DNA of 23,666 nucleotides from an uncultured Oscillospiraceae bacterium (GTDB lineage: Bacteria > Bacillota > Clostridia > Oscillospirales > Acutalibacteraceae). Position numbers and translations under genes: made by a program. Positions 14,276 through 21,259 of the stretch are shown here, in pieces. Under the pieces are notes generated by a model. That model was not told where the DNA came from. It saw only the letters and a program-made list of their open reading frames with translations, and did no database searches. Position 1 is the stretch's first letter. Each line of letters opens with the position of its first letter. The stretch is from positions 1 through 23,666 of the forward strand of contig UQOE01000029.1 of NCBI GenBank assembly GCA_900542575.1, read 5' to 3'.

Positions 14276-15229
14276 TTACTTTTCCTTTCCGTCTGCCTCC
14301 GCCATCATGCTTCGCAGGCAGTCTTTATAAATCGTTTCCATGGATTTGTCGTAGCAGCAGAGAATAATTTTCATTGCGTAGTCCGGGTTGGAGGCCGTCC
14401 AGGCGCCAATGGCCTGCAGAGCCACCCTTGCCGCCTCTTTTTTCGGGTAATGGTACACGCCGGTGGAGATGGCCGGGAACGCAATGGAGTGGATGTCGTG
14501 CTGTTTCGCGAGATCCAGTGAATTCTGATAGCAGCTTGTAAGCAGCACCGCATCCTTCCCTTTCCCGGAGTAGATGGGTCCGACCGTATGAATGACGTAC
14601 TTCGCTTTCAGGTTATACCCTTTTGTTATTTTTGCCATGCCGGTGTCGCAGCCGCCAAGAGTGCGGCACTCCTCCAGCAGCTTCGGACCCGCTGCGCGGT
14701 GGATGGCGCCGTCGACGCCGCCTCCGCCCAGCAGCGTGGAATTTGCCGCGTTGACGATGCACTCAACATCCAGCTTTGTAATGTCGCCGACCTGCAGCAG
14801 CACTTTGCTTTTCTGCGCCGGGCTCTGCGGCTCAGTCAGCAGATCGAGAATCGGTTGGGTGAGCAGGAACGGCTTCCCATAGGGGTTGAGAACGATGCCA
14901 ACGAGGTCTTCCCGCTTCTTGGCCTTCTGGAAGACATCTTTCATCCTGTACTGGAGCGTGGAGACCGGGTCCCCCATGCCGGAGTTCTCCGGATTGGTAA
15001 AGGCGGCCATGGCCTTGCCGCTGCCGTCGGCCATCGGAAAAACCTGATAGCTCATCTTCGGCATTTCCACTGCCACCAGGAACTCCCCGTCCGCATCGGC
15101 TCTCTCCTTGAGCGCCGAAAGCAGCTTCGCCAGGTGCTCCTGGTCCTGATGTTCATAGAACAATGCAATAGCCTTGTCAATTGGCAGGTTGGCATCCAGT
15201 TTCTTCAGTTTTTCCGTAAATTCATCCAT
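14276..15229 (-). CDS. SseB domain fused to macro domain (ADP-ribose binding/hydrolase)
   Basis: The 317-residue cytoplasmic protein has two parts. Residues 1-135 look like an SseB N-terminal domain (repeated ALFYEHQDQEHLAKLLSAL and GEFLVAVEMPKMS, then GIVLNPYGKPFLLT). Residues 143-310 form a macro domain with GDITKLDVECIVNAANS (VNAANS at 159-164), the GGGGVDGAIHRAAG loop at 168-181, HTVGP at 214-218 and STGVYHYP at 255-262. These match YmdB-type macro domains that bind ADP-ribose and hydrolyse O-acetyl-ADP-ribose or ADP-ribosyl groups. It is the first gene of an operon with two secreted serpins, an unexpected pairing of cytoplasmic ADP-ribose metabolism with protease inhibitors. The ATG has AGGAG eight bases upstream. 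Confidence 0.9.
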   Translation of the reverse strand: MDEFTEKLKKLDANLPIDKAIALFYEHQDQEHLAKLLSALKERADADGEFLVAVEMPKMSYQVFPMADGSGKAMAAFTNPENSGMGDPVSTLQYRMKDVFQKAKKREDLVGIVLNPYGKPFLLTQPILDLLTEPQSPAQKSKVLLQVGDITKLDVECIVNAANSTLLGGGGVDGAIHRAAGPKLLEECRTLGGCDTGMAKITKGYNLKAKYVIHTVGPIYSGKGKDAVLLTSCYQNSLDLAKQHDIHSIAFPAISTGVYHYPKKEAARVALQAIGAWTASNPDYAMKIILCCYDKSMETIYKDCLRSMMAEADGKEK

Positions 15230-15264
15230 GCCTGGTTCTCCTCTCTTCTAGATTTCCTGCCTCT

Positions 15265-15293
15265 ATTTTACCAGAACCCGGATCTATTGAAAA
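15265..15293 (-). promoter_or_regulatory. Probable promoter of the macro-serpin operon
   Basis: On the minus strand TTTTCA (15293-15288) and TAAAAT (15270-15265) are spaced by 17 bases, about 35 bases before the start codon and after the terminator of the preceding gene. Confidence 0.45.
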
Positions 15294-15328
15294 TACGTCC
15301 GGGAAAAGCCAAATGTTGCAGCGGACAG

Positions 15329-15360
15329 AAAAAGAGGCGGACCGCCCTGGCAGCCCGCCC
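15329..15360 (-). terminator. Intrinsic terminator of the phosphoesterase gene
   Basis: On the minus strand GGCGGGCTGCC pairs with GGCGGTCCGCC (two G-U wobbles) and is followed by TCTTTTTC, 16 bases after the stop codon. It separates the phosphoesterase from the macro-serpin operon. Confidence 0.7.
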
Positions 15361-15375
15361 AAATTCTCGATTGAT

Positions 15376-17112
15376 TTATTCTTTCACCGTCTGGCCATCC
15401 AGCTCCAGCTCGTTAATCGTAAAGTTCTTATCGTTTGCAAAATTGCTGTCGTAGCTGATGGAATTCATAAGGCCTTTGTAGAAGGTGTTCAGCTCCTTAA
15501 GGTCCGAGCTGCTCAGCGTGCCGCCGTTTCGCATCTGCATGATCAGCGTCGTGAACTTGTCGCTGTCAATGCCTTTACGGCTTAAGTATTTCGGGGGAAG
15601 GAACAGATACTTGATGATGTTCTGGGACTTCGTGTCGTCGTACCCTTTCAGCTGACCGACGATGGTAGTTACACAGGTCTGCAGCAGAGAACCGCTGCTG
15701 AGCTTCTTGTCTGCCTCTTTGAACCAGTCCGGTTTCTTCTCACCGTCCTCGCCTGCCAGATAGTGCAGATAGGCGTATTTGCAGTAGTCGTACAGATTCT
15801 TGCTGCCGTCCGCCGTGACCTTGATGTCCATTAGCGCATTCATAATGCTGTTGACCTTGTCCGAATACTCCGCGGAAGTGTAGGTCTTGCCGCCGGCCTT
15901 CATATTGACGGAAAGATCGTGCCGCGCCAGCTGTCGAACCAGCTTGCGGGAGATGATCTGCTTTTCGCCATAGCTCTTAATGTTGTCAATGGTGGCCTGG
16001 GCGCAGATCGTCGGGTCGGTATAGGTAAATCCGCCGCCGTCAAAGGTTGTGCCCTTCAGCGTCTCTTTCAATCTTCCGCGCCGATCATGGCTTCGCTGGA
16101 AGGTCACATACCGCATGGGTGATGGATAATTGACGCATGCACCGGTCTCAATGTCGTAGAAGTCGTTGCCGTTTCGGGTGATCTTTTTGGCGACATCCTG
16201 CGAATGCATATGGCCTGTGAAAATAAAGTGCATACCGGCATCGGCAAAATTGGTGCTCAGCCGGTCATAGTCCTCAATGATAAACTCGTCACGGATCGTG
16301 GGCTCAAAGCTGAAGTGCGGCACGATATTGTGATGTTCCATGCCGATGACGGTGTCGCCCCGATTCTTGGCGCTTGCAATCTGCCTCAGAACCCAGTTCT
16401 CCAGGTCCGTGCTCAGATGCCCGCCGGTCTGGTGCTCATCCTTGCCGGTGCTCGTGTTGTCCGACGTGTACTTGCAGCTGTCGATGACGATGAACGTGTA
16501 CCCCGGTTTCGGCCGTGCCACATAGGACAGCCCGCCCGATTTTCCGTTGGTCGGCAGATACCTTGCAATAATGGACTTGTCTTTATAAGTGATGGAATAG
16601 GTATTTTCAAAGTCCTGAGGCGAAGTGCGGGTAGCCGCCTTTGCCTTTCCGTCTGTGTTATAGTTCATGGCAAACCGGTTATTGATGTCGTGGTTGCCGT
16701 TGGTGACATAGATTTTGGTCTTTGGCGACTGCTGGTGAAATTTCTGCAGCATTTTCGCGAGCTCTTTGTGGCTCTCCAGTTCGCCGTCTTTTGTCAGATC
16801 TCCTGCGAGAAGAAGCACATCCGGCTTTTCGTCTCTTATTTTCTGGAGCCGCGCGTCAATAATGGCCGCACTCTCCTTAAACATCTTGCGATTGGAAGTG
16901 GTAACATTCTTAAAGTCCGAAGTGTTCCCGACCAAAGAGGGCGCCAACATGTGGAGATCGGAAAGAACTGCAACCGACAGGCTGCCGTCGTTGGATTCTT
17001 TCGCGTAAACATTCGCCGCGGTCCCCATGAGCGCGGACAGAATCATAAGCAAGGCCATAAGGAATGCCAGTGCTGTACGAATGGGATTCGTTCGTAACGT
17101 CTTCTGATTCAT
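15376..17112 (-). CDS. Secreted calcineurin-like metallophosphoesterase
   Basis: The 578-residue product starts at the ATG at 17112 (AAAGGA site); the frame is open to 17172 without support. After a signal peptide (cleavage near VYA-K) it carries every motif of the calcineurin-like phosphoesterase superfamily: SDLH at 51-54, GDL at 104-106, GNHD at 139-142, the His pair in GMEHHN around 260 and GHMH at 300-303. These bind two metal ions and hydrolyse phosphomonoesters, phosphodiesters or nucleotides. The first ~310 residues resemble the cyclic-nucleotide phosphodiesterase (CpdA) branch. The last ~250 residues are helical and of unknown role. The outside location suggests scavenging of phosphate or nucleotides, as inference. 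It is a single gene with a strong promoter and its own terminator. Confidence 0.9.
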   Translation of the reverse strand: MNQKTLRTNPIRTALAFLMALLMILSALMGTAANVYAKESNDGSLSVAVLSDLHMLAPSLVGNTSDFKNVTTSNRKMFKESAAIIDARLQKIRDEKPDVLLLAGDLTKDGELESHKELAKMLQKFHQQSPKTKIYVTNGNHDINNRFAMNYNTDGKAKAATRTSPQDFENTYSITYKDKSIIARYLPTNGKSGGLSYVARPKPGYTFIVIDSCKYTSDNTSTGKDEHQTGGHLSTDLENWVLRQIASAKNRGDTVIGMEHHNIVPHFSFEPTIRDEFIIEDYDRLSTNFADAGMHFIFTGHMHSQDVAKKITRNGNDFYDIETGACVNYPSPMRYVTFQRSHDRRGRLKETLKGTTFDGGGFTYTDPTICAQATIDNIKSYGEKQIISRKLVRQLARHDLSVNMKAGGKTYTSAEYSDKVNSIMNALMDIKVTADGSKNLYDYCKYAYLHYLAGEDGEKKPDWFKEADKKLSSGSLLQTCVTTIVGQLKGYDDTKSQNIIKYLFLPPKYLSRKGIDSDKFTTLIMQMRNGGTLSSSDLKELNTFYKGLMNSISYDSNFANDKNFTINELELDGQTVKE

Positions 17113-17143
17113 TCTAAAATCCTTTCCTAATATTAATGTGACT

Positions 17144-17172
17144 ATTTTAACGCGGGAAGATACCCGGTTCAA
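17144..17172 (-). promoter_or_regulatory. Sigma-A-type promoter of the phosphoesterase gene
   Basis: On the minus strand TTGAAC (17172-17167) and TAAAAT (17149-17144) are separated by exactly 17 bases, about 32 bases upstream of the start codon. Confidence 0.6.
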
Positions 17173-17285
17173 GTTCTGTTCCTGTTAACGGACCGTAAAA
17201 GACAGCCTGTTTTTTGCAGGTCTGCATTCCTGCTTATTTCAAAATCTTGTTCCGTATTCCATTTTGCACCTGCAGAAAAAACCAA

Positions 17286-17314
17286 TTCACAAAATACCCT
17301 TCAGCGGGTATGAT
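17286..17314 (+). promoter_or_regulatory. Sigma-A-type promoter of the small membrane protein gene
   Basis: TTCACA (17286-17291) and TATGAT (17309-17314) are separated by 17 bases, 30 bases before the ATG at 17345. Confidence 0.6.
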
Positions 17315-17344
17315 AGTATGGTAACAAGAAAGGAGTTTTCGGCC

Positions 17345-17701
17345 ATGAACAACCGTGGGAATTCCAACCTGCCCTTTATTCTGGCAATTGTTTTTCTCGC
17401 TATAACCGTCCTCGGTATCCTTGGCTTCGGCATGTACTGCATTTTCTCGTTCGGCGATGCCGTTACCGGCCAGGGACGCTACAAGAGCGACTCCTCCCAG
17501 CAGCGCACGCTCGTGGATCCGAACACCACAGCACCCGCAGGCGGCTACAATGCCGGAGGCACCTATGGCGGCAGCTATCCCGGCGCCACCCGGTACCCGG
17601 CGGGCGACATTCGCAATACCACCGACGCCGACCCCCGCACCGGCACCTACCAGTTTGAAACCGGCAGACAGGGATTCGGATCTGTCCGACTGCAGGAATA
17701 A
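17345..17701 (+). CDS. Small single-pass membrane protein, unknown function
   Basis: The 118-residue protein starts at the ATG at 17345, ten bases after AAAGGAG. It has a short polar N-terminus (MNNRGNSN), one membrane helix at about residues 9-34, and an 80-residue tail rich in Gly, Tyr, Thr and Pro (for example GGYNAGGTYGGSYPGATRYP) that is probably disordered and outside the cell. No family is recognised. Such low-complexity tails occur in proteins that interact with the cell wall. The promoter and terminator show that it is transcribed alone. Confidence 0.75.
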   Translation: MNNRGNSNLPFILAIVFLAITVLGILGFGMYCIFSFGDAVTGQGRYKSDSSQQRTLVDPNTTAPAGGYNAGGTYGGSYPGATRYPAGDIRNTTDADPRTGTYQFETGRQGFGSVRLQE

Positions 17702-17716
17702 CAGAACTTAACAGGA

Positions 17717-17763
17717 AGGGGCGCATTGCAGAGACATCTCTGCAGTGCTCCCTTGTTTTGTTG
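17717..17763 (+). terminator. Intrinsic terminator of the small membrane protein gene
   Basis: GCATTGCAGAG and CTCTGCAGTGC form an 11-bp stem (one wobble), extended by GGG/CCC and followed by TTGTTTTGTTG, about 17 bases after the stop codon. Confidence 0.85.
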
Positions 17764-18480
17764 TGGAAAATATCTTACACTGAGCTGCTTAAAAGGCTCT
17801 GAAGTTGGGTGACACTGGGGGGACCCGGAAGGCGATTTTTGGCATAAATGTGGAACCGTAGGAGTTGGGTCAAAAAATCCGCCCGTTCCCTTGAAGCTTA
17901 TATACTTTGGTGCGAAGGGTGCAGCTGGACCGAATTTCCTCCTGGGGACTTTCCGTCCAACGCAGGCCTTATTTTTGGACCAAACTGGCGGTGGAGCAAC
18001 TTCCGTCCATTTTTATATGACACACATATTATAAGTGTAGGCTATCTCGCCGTTCCCAGCCCACATCGCCGTTTTCCCTTGATTACGATCAAACCACAGT
18101 GGACTGAATCTCCCAGTCAGCAGGTTCCGTCCATCTTTTCCGGCAGTTGTGGATGGAATCCTCTGTGGAGCAGTTTTGCTCCACCGCCCCGGGAAATATA
18201 CTCGGACCGAATCCCCTCTAGGGTACTCCACCTCCCGGGGCTGCAGCTGGCCCGCTATATCCAAAGACAAGCGAATCCAGGCCTGTAAAATGGAAAAAAG
18301 TTTATCAAAAGGCTGAACCCTTTCCAGTACAGCTGTGTCCTATAACTAGAAAGCTGACGGCAGCCTATTCCCAATTAAGCCAATTCTATTCCCAAGTTAG
18401 CAGCTTTTCGCAAACTTGTACCTTTCCTGTAGACCTCCGTCAGATTTCCTGTTCCCCCGCTTGTCGGAGGGCAGAGTAAA
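17764..18480. other. Gene-free region with degenerate inverted-repeat units
   Basis: About 700 bases hold no convincing gene. A frame open from 17848 to 18288 runs through the repeats and has no ribosome binding site or credible protein pattern. The middle carries the 34-bp units listed next. Near 18349-18409 an AAAGCTG / CAGCTTT inverted repeat encloses two 21-base imperfect direct repeats starting CTATTCCCAA. The region could be a graveyard of small mobile or structural elements, or encode an untranslated RNA. Confidence 0.6.
17926..18183. repeat. Four 34-bp dyad units (TGGACNGAA-N16-TTCCGTCCA)
   Basis: Units start at 17926, 17976, 18100 and 18150. Each has a TGGACCGAA-like left arm, exactly 16 interior bases and a TTCCGTCCA right arm; the fourth is more degraded (TGGATGGAA, TTTGCTCCA). 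The arms are reverse complements. Two neighbouring pairs are spaced by exactly 50 bases. The interiors are also related (roughly TYCCTCTGNGGAGCACT). A half-preserved fifth copy starts near 18203, and another full unit is at 5826. Confidence 0.65.
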
Positions 18481-18481
18481 G

Positions 18482-18518
18482 GAGCCCTCGCCGCGTTTAT
18501 TCCGCGCGGCGGGGGCTC
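18482..18518 (-). terminator. Terminator of the Nudix gene
   Basis: GAGCCC-CGCCGCG pairs with CGCG-GGCG-GGGCTC around a 7-base loop. On the minus strand it is followed by CTTTACT, a weak T-tract, some 20 bases after the Nudix stop codon. Confidence 0.65.
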
Positions 18519-18536
18519 TTGCCATTCTAAAAAAAC

Positions 18537-19037
18537 TTATTCAAATACGGAGCGAATGCTGTCGTAGTGCAGGAAAATACCCTGGCGGCCGTATTCGGCA
18601 ATCTGCTCTTTGGAGACAATCTGGAAGCCCTCGACTTCCTCCTCCTGGATGTGGACGTCGGACTCGTCGAAATCGAGCACAAATTTGTAGACATCGACGA
18701 AGTAGTTGTTCTTCTCCTCGGGGTTGACGCGCTCGTAGGTGTAGACCAGTTCACACGGGACATTGGAGACATCCAGTCCGGTCTCCTCGGTCACTTCGCG
18801 GCGAACCGACTGTTCCCCGGTCTCGCCGGCTTTGACGCCGCCGCCGGGAATTTCCCACCAGCCGGCGCCCCAGGGCTTGTCCAGTTTGCGCTGGTTAATC
18901 AGATACATGCCGTCGGTGCGCTCCACCAGGCCGAGAACGGTAAGATGGTACTCGCCCGGTTTCATGTTCCAGTCGTCACGGACCATCGTGCGTCCGGTCG
19001 GCTGTTTGTTTTTGTCGTAGATATCCCAGATTTCCAT
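18537..19037 (-). CDS. Nudix hydrolase
   Basis: The 166-residue protein contains a perfect Nudix box G-x5-E-x7-RE-x2-EE-x-G at residues 66-88 (GGVKAGE, REVTEETGL). This binds the metal and hydrolyses a nucleoside diphosphate linked to another group. The start (EIWDIYDKNKQPTGR, then GEYHLTVLGLV) resembles the Nudix branch related to isopentenyl-diphosphate isomerase and YfcD. The substrate is unknown. The only nearby ribosome binding site is GAGG 12 bases from the ATG, so initiation may be weak or coupled to the LysR gene, whose stop is 41 bases upstream. It probably belongs to the leftward nitrilase-LysR group, but the genes need not share a pathway. Confidence 0.88.
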   Translation of the reverse strand: MEIWDIYDKNKQPTGRTMVRDDWNMKPGEYHLTVLGLVERTDGMYLINQRKLDKPWGAGWWEIPGGGVKAGETGEQSVRREVTEETGLDVSNVPCELVYTYERVNPEEKNNYFVDVYKFVLDFDESDVHIQEEEVEGFQIVSKEQIAEYGRQGIFLHYDSIRSVFE

Positions 19038-19078
19038 TGGGGTTCACTGCCTCACTTTGCAAAAGACTGACCCCAATT

Positions 19079-19933
19079 CTACCACATCCTGGCGTACTCT
19101 GTAAACGTCCGCATGACGCCGGTGACCGGGCGGTCCTTCCGCCAGAACAGGCAGGCCGTCCAGGTCAGATCTTCCTCGAAGGGGACCATGCGGAGCGTGG
19201 GATATTTCATATCGTCAAAGATGAAATCCAGCGTCACGGTATTGGCCTCCCCCTGGGAAGCCAGCTTGTAGCACAGGCTGAATCCGCTGGTGTTAAACAG
19301 CACCGGCAGGTCTTCGAGGTCCGTCAGCATGGTATGGATCTTAAAGTTTTTGTTCTCCAGAACCAGGGGTTCCGAGCCGATTTCGCGGACCGAGACTGAA
19401 TCGCGCCCGTAGAAGCGGCTGCCCTCCCTTGCTACGAAGCAGACTTTCGCAGAGAAGAGCTCCACGCGGTCAAAGAGGTCCGGATCCGGATCGGGCGAGA
19501 TGCCGATGTCCGCCTCCCCCGCCTGGATGCACTGTTCTACCTGAAGATCGGGGTACTCGACATAGTCCAGATGAATGTCAGGGTACTGCTGATTGAATTT
19601 CAGGATGAAATCCGGCGTCAGATGCCGCAGAATGCCGAAAGCCGAGCTGAGTTTCAGGTACCCGCGATTCTGCAGCAGCATGCTGCGGAGTTCCTGCACC
19701 GCCGTGTCGCTCTCCTCCAGGATGCGGACCGCATGGGGGTAGAAGGCCTTGCCGAACTCATTGGGCTCCATGCCATGGCGGGAGCGCGCAAACAGTTGGA
19801 CACCGAGTTCGCTCTCCAGCTTCTTCACCGTGCTGCTGACCCCCTGGGAGGACAGATACAGTTTCTCCGAAGCCGCAGCCACACTCCCCTCGCGATACAC
19901 ACTCAGGAAGCACTCAAGCTCTTTATTGTTCAC
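19079..19933 (-). CDS. LysR-family transcriptional regulator
   Basis: The start chosen is the GTG at 19933, eight bases after a GGGGGG-type site; the longer frame from a TTG at 19954 would place that site inside the gene. The ~284-residue protein has the LysR winged helix at residues 1-60 (ELECFLSVYREGSVAAASEKLYLSSQGVSSTVKKLE, then LGVQLFARSRHGMEPNEFG) and the two-lobed effector domain after residue 90 (YLKLSSAFGILRHL, ADIGISPDPDPD). It lies between the nitrilase and the Nudix gene, all leftward. A symmetric T-N11-A site sits just upstream. The nitrilase gene or the LysR gene itself is the likely target; the ligand is unknown. Confidence 0.92.
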   Translation of the reverse strand: MNNKELECFLSVYREGSVAAASEKLYLSSQGVSSTVKKLESELGVQLFARSRHGMEPNEFGKAFYPHAVRILEESDTAVQELRSMLLQNRGYLKLSSAFGILRHLTPDFILKFNQQYPDIHLDYVEYPDLQVEQCIQAGEADIGISPDPDPDLFDRVELFSAKVCFVAREGSRFYGRDSVSVREIGSEPLVLENKNFKIHTMLTDLEDLPVLFNTSGFSLCYKLASQGEANTVTLDFIFDDMKYPTLRMVPFEEDLTWTACLFWRKDRPVTGVMRTFTEYARMW

Positions 19934-19983
19934 AGGCCATCCCCCCTTTTCCAATATTCATATTGTCCCACATTTTATCGGTT

Positions 19984-20008
19984 TGCAATTGGAAAAAGGT
20001 GAATTGCA
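19984..20008. promoter_or_regulatory. Candidate LysR operator (TGCAATT-N11-AATTGCA)
   Basis: A perfect 7-bp dyad with an 11-base gap fits the T-N11-A arrangement typical of LysR-type binding sites. It lies 51-75 bases upstream of the LysR start, where autoregulation usually occurs. Confidence 0.5.
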
Positions 20009-20046
20009 GAGAAGCACCGCCGAACTCCCATTCGACGGTGCTTCTC
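20009..20046 (-). terminator. Long hairpin after the nitrilase gene
   Basis: GAGAAGCACCGCCGAA (20009-20024) and TTCGACGGTGCTTCTC (20031-20046) pair over 16 bases with one mismatch. On the minus strand the T-rich stretch (CCTTTTTCC) comes only about 10 bases later, so termination may be partial, letting some transcripts reach the LysR gene. Confidence 0.55.
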
Positions 20047-20062
20047 CTGATTTATTCAGATT

Positions 20063-21055
20063 TTATTCTTCGACGACCGGATTGATCTCATCATAGGTCA
20101 GGGACATCGATTCCCCCTCGCCGATGATGTTGACGATGGGGTGCGGAGTGCGGTTGAAGTTCATCGTGAGGTCCGGGTTGCTGTAGTGGCCGACCGGATC
20201 AATGTAGTATTTGAAGTCGATAATCTTCTCGATATCGATATCGGCGTAGGCAATGCCCTCTTTGCCGGACGGGACATAGTCGCTGATCGGCTCGCCGTCC
20301 GGGCCGATGATGGCGGTGTGGCCCTGCTTGAAAGTCTTAAAGTAGGCAAGACGTTCCTCGTTCAGGGTTCCGTCGTCCTCGGTGCAGAGCATTTTATAGG
20401 TCTCCTCGCTGTAGACGGAAGAAGTCATAACGACAAAAGTCTGGGTGGAAATGGCGTAGGCGCGGGACGAGATGTCGTCGTCAAAGTATCCCGGCCAGGA
20501 GGCGACGTGGACCTGCTCATTCTGCGCGTTCATGGCGAACATATCCAGCGGAACCTGGTGTTCCCAGCACTGGCAGCCTCCGAGGTTGCCGATTTCGGTC
20601 TCGAAGACCGGCATCATGCTGCCGCGGCCGTCGCCCCAGACGAGGCGCTCTGCGACGGAGACGCGCATCTTGCGGTGCTTGCCCATCAGATCTCCCTGCG
20701 GGTTGAACCAGAACTGGGTCAGATAGAGTGAGCCGCCGTCCTTCTCCGATCCGGAGATGCAGACGTACACGCCATTGTCCTTAGCGGCCTGGCTGATTTT
20801 CTGGATGGCCGGGCTCGGAACCTCAACTGCGTTGAGATACAGCTTATGGTACCACTTGCGGGTGTACTCCGGGTGACCGATAAACGCAAACCACGGATAG
20901 CCCGGGAGAAATCCTTCCGGAAATCCAATTAGTTTGGCACCGTTGTCAGCGGCCTCTTTGATAATTCCGACGGCTTTTTCCACCGTGGCATCGAGGTTGA
21001 GATAGACGGGAGATGCCTGAACGGCTGCTGCTTTGAATTTCGGGTAGACTGCCAT
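20063..21055 (-). CDS. Nitrilase / carbon-nitrogen hydrolase
   Basis: The 330-residue cytoplasmic enzyme has the complete catalytic set of the nitrilase branch: Glu47 in FPEGFLPGYP, Lys129 in KHRKM and the nucleophile Cys163 in the GGCQCWEHQVPL block. CWEH followed by PL is typical of true nitrilases and cyanide-acting relatives rather than amidases, so the likely reaction is hydrolysis of a nitrile to a carboxylic acid and ammonia. Whether the substrate is aliphatic, aryl-aceto- or cyanide-like cannot be told. The length is normal for the family. The ATG has GGAGG eight bases upstream. The LysR gene just downstream is its probable regulator. Promoter and leader structures lie at 21056-21259. 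Confidence 0.92.
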   Translation of the reverse strand: MAVYPKFKAAAVQASPVYLNLDATVEKAVGIIKEAADNGAKLIGFPEGFLPGYPWFAFIGHPEYTRKWYHKLYLNAVEVPSPAIQKISQAAKDNGVYVCISGSEKDGGSLYLTQFWFNPQGDLMGKHRKMRVSVAERLVWGDGRGSMMPVFETEIGNLGGCQCWEHQVPLDMFAMNAQNEQVHVASWPGYFDDDISSRAYAISTQTFVVMTSSVYSEETYKMLCTEDDGTLNEERLAYFKTFKQGHTAIIGPDGEPISDYVPSGKEGIAYADIDIEKIIDFKYYIDPVGHYSNPDLTMNFNRTPHPIVNIIGEGESMSLTYDEINPVVEE

Positions 21056-21110
21056 AATAAAACCTCCAGAAAATCGCGGAAAATAACATGTGTGTTTCTT
21101 CTTCGATCTG

Positions 21111-21122
21111 CTGTCCGGACAG
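21111..21122. promoter_or_regulatory. 12-bp palindrome upstream of the nitrilase gene
   Basis: CTGTCCGGACAG is a perfect palindrome between the terminator at 21131 and the nitrilase start. It may be an operator, though no paired site is seen. Confidence 0.3.
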
Positions 21123-21130
21123 AAGCTGCG

Positions 21131-21177
21131 AAAAAAGGCGCCCGGTCCCTGTGTGTGCTCAGGTCCCAGACGCCTTT
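21131..21177 (-). terminator. Terminator or attenuator between TIR and nitrilase genes
   Basis: On the minus strand AAAGGCG pairs with CGCCTTT. CTGG pairs with CCGG (one wobble), then a GA/GA internal loop, then CCTG pairs with CAGG around an 8-base loop. Six T residues follow. It ends the TIR-gene transcript. A TATAGT (21199-21194) preceded at 16 bases by TTTTGC lies just upstream, so it might instead act as an attenuator in a nitrilase leader. Confidence 0.75.
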
Positions 21178-21259
21178 GTCTTTCGCTGTCTTTACTATAG
21201 CATCCCTCTCCGCACGCAAAAGCAGTAAGTTGCGGAGGGGTATCCCAAAAACGTGGAGG

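Noticed and set aside
12943..14367. Long plus-strand open frame opposite the serpins
   Set aside because: It is antisense to two clear serpins with full domain conservation and has no start signal.
17926..18183. Evenly spaced 50-bp units read as a CRISPR array
   Set aside because: The arms and interiors vary too much, spacing is not constant (50, 124, 50) and the conserved part is an inverted repeat with a 16-base interior, unlike CRISPR repeats.
17848..18288. 146-codon open frame in the gene-free region
   Set aside because: No ribosome binding site, and its Trp/Pro/Ser-rich translation only reflects the DNA repeats.
21056..21259. T-box or other known riboswitch upstream of the nitrilase gene
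   Set aside because: No T-box antiterminator motif or other recognised aptamer is present; a plain hairpin terminator explains the structure.
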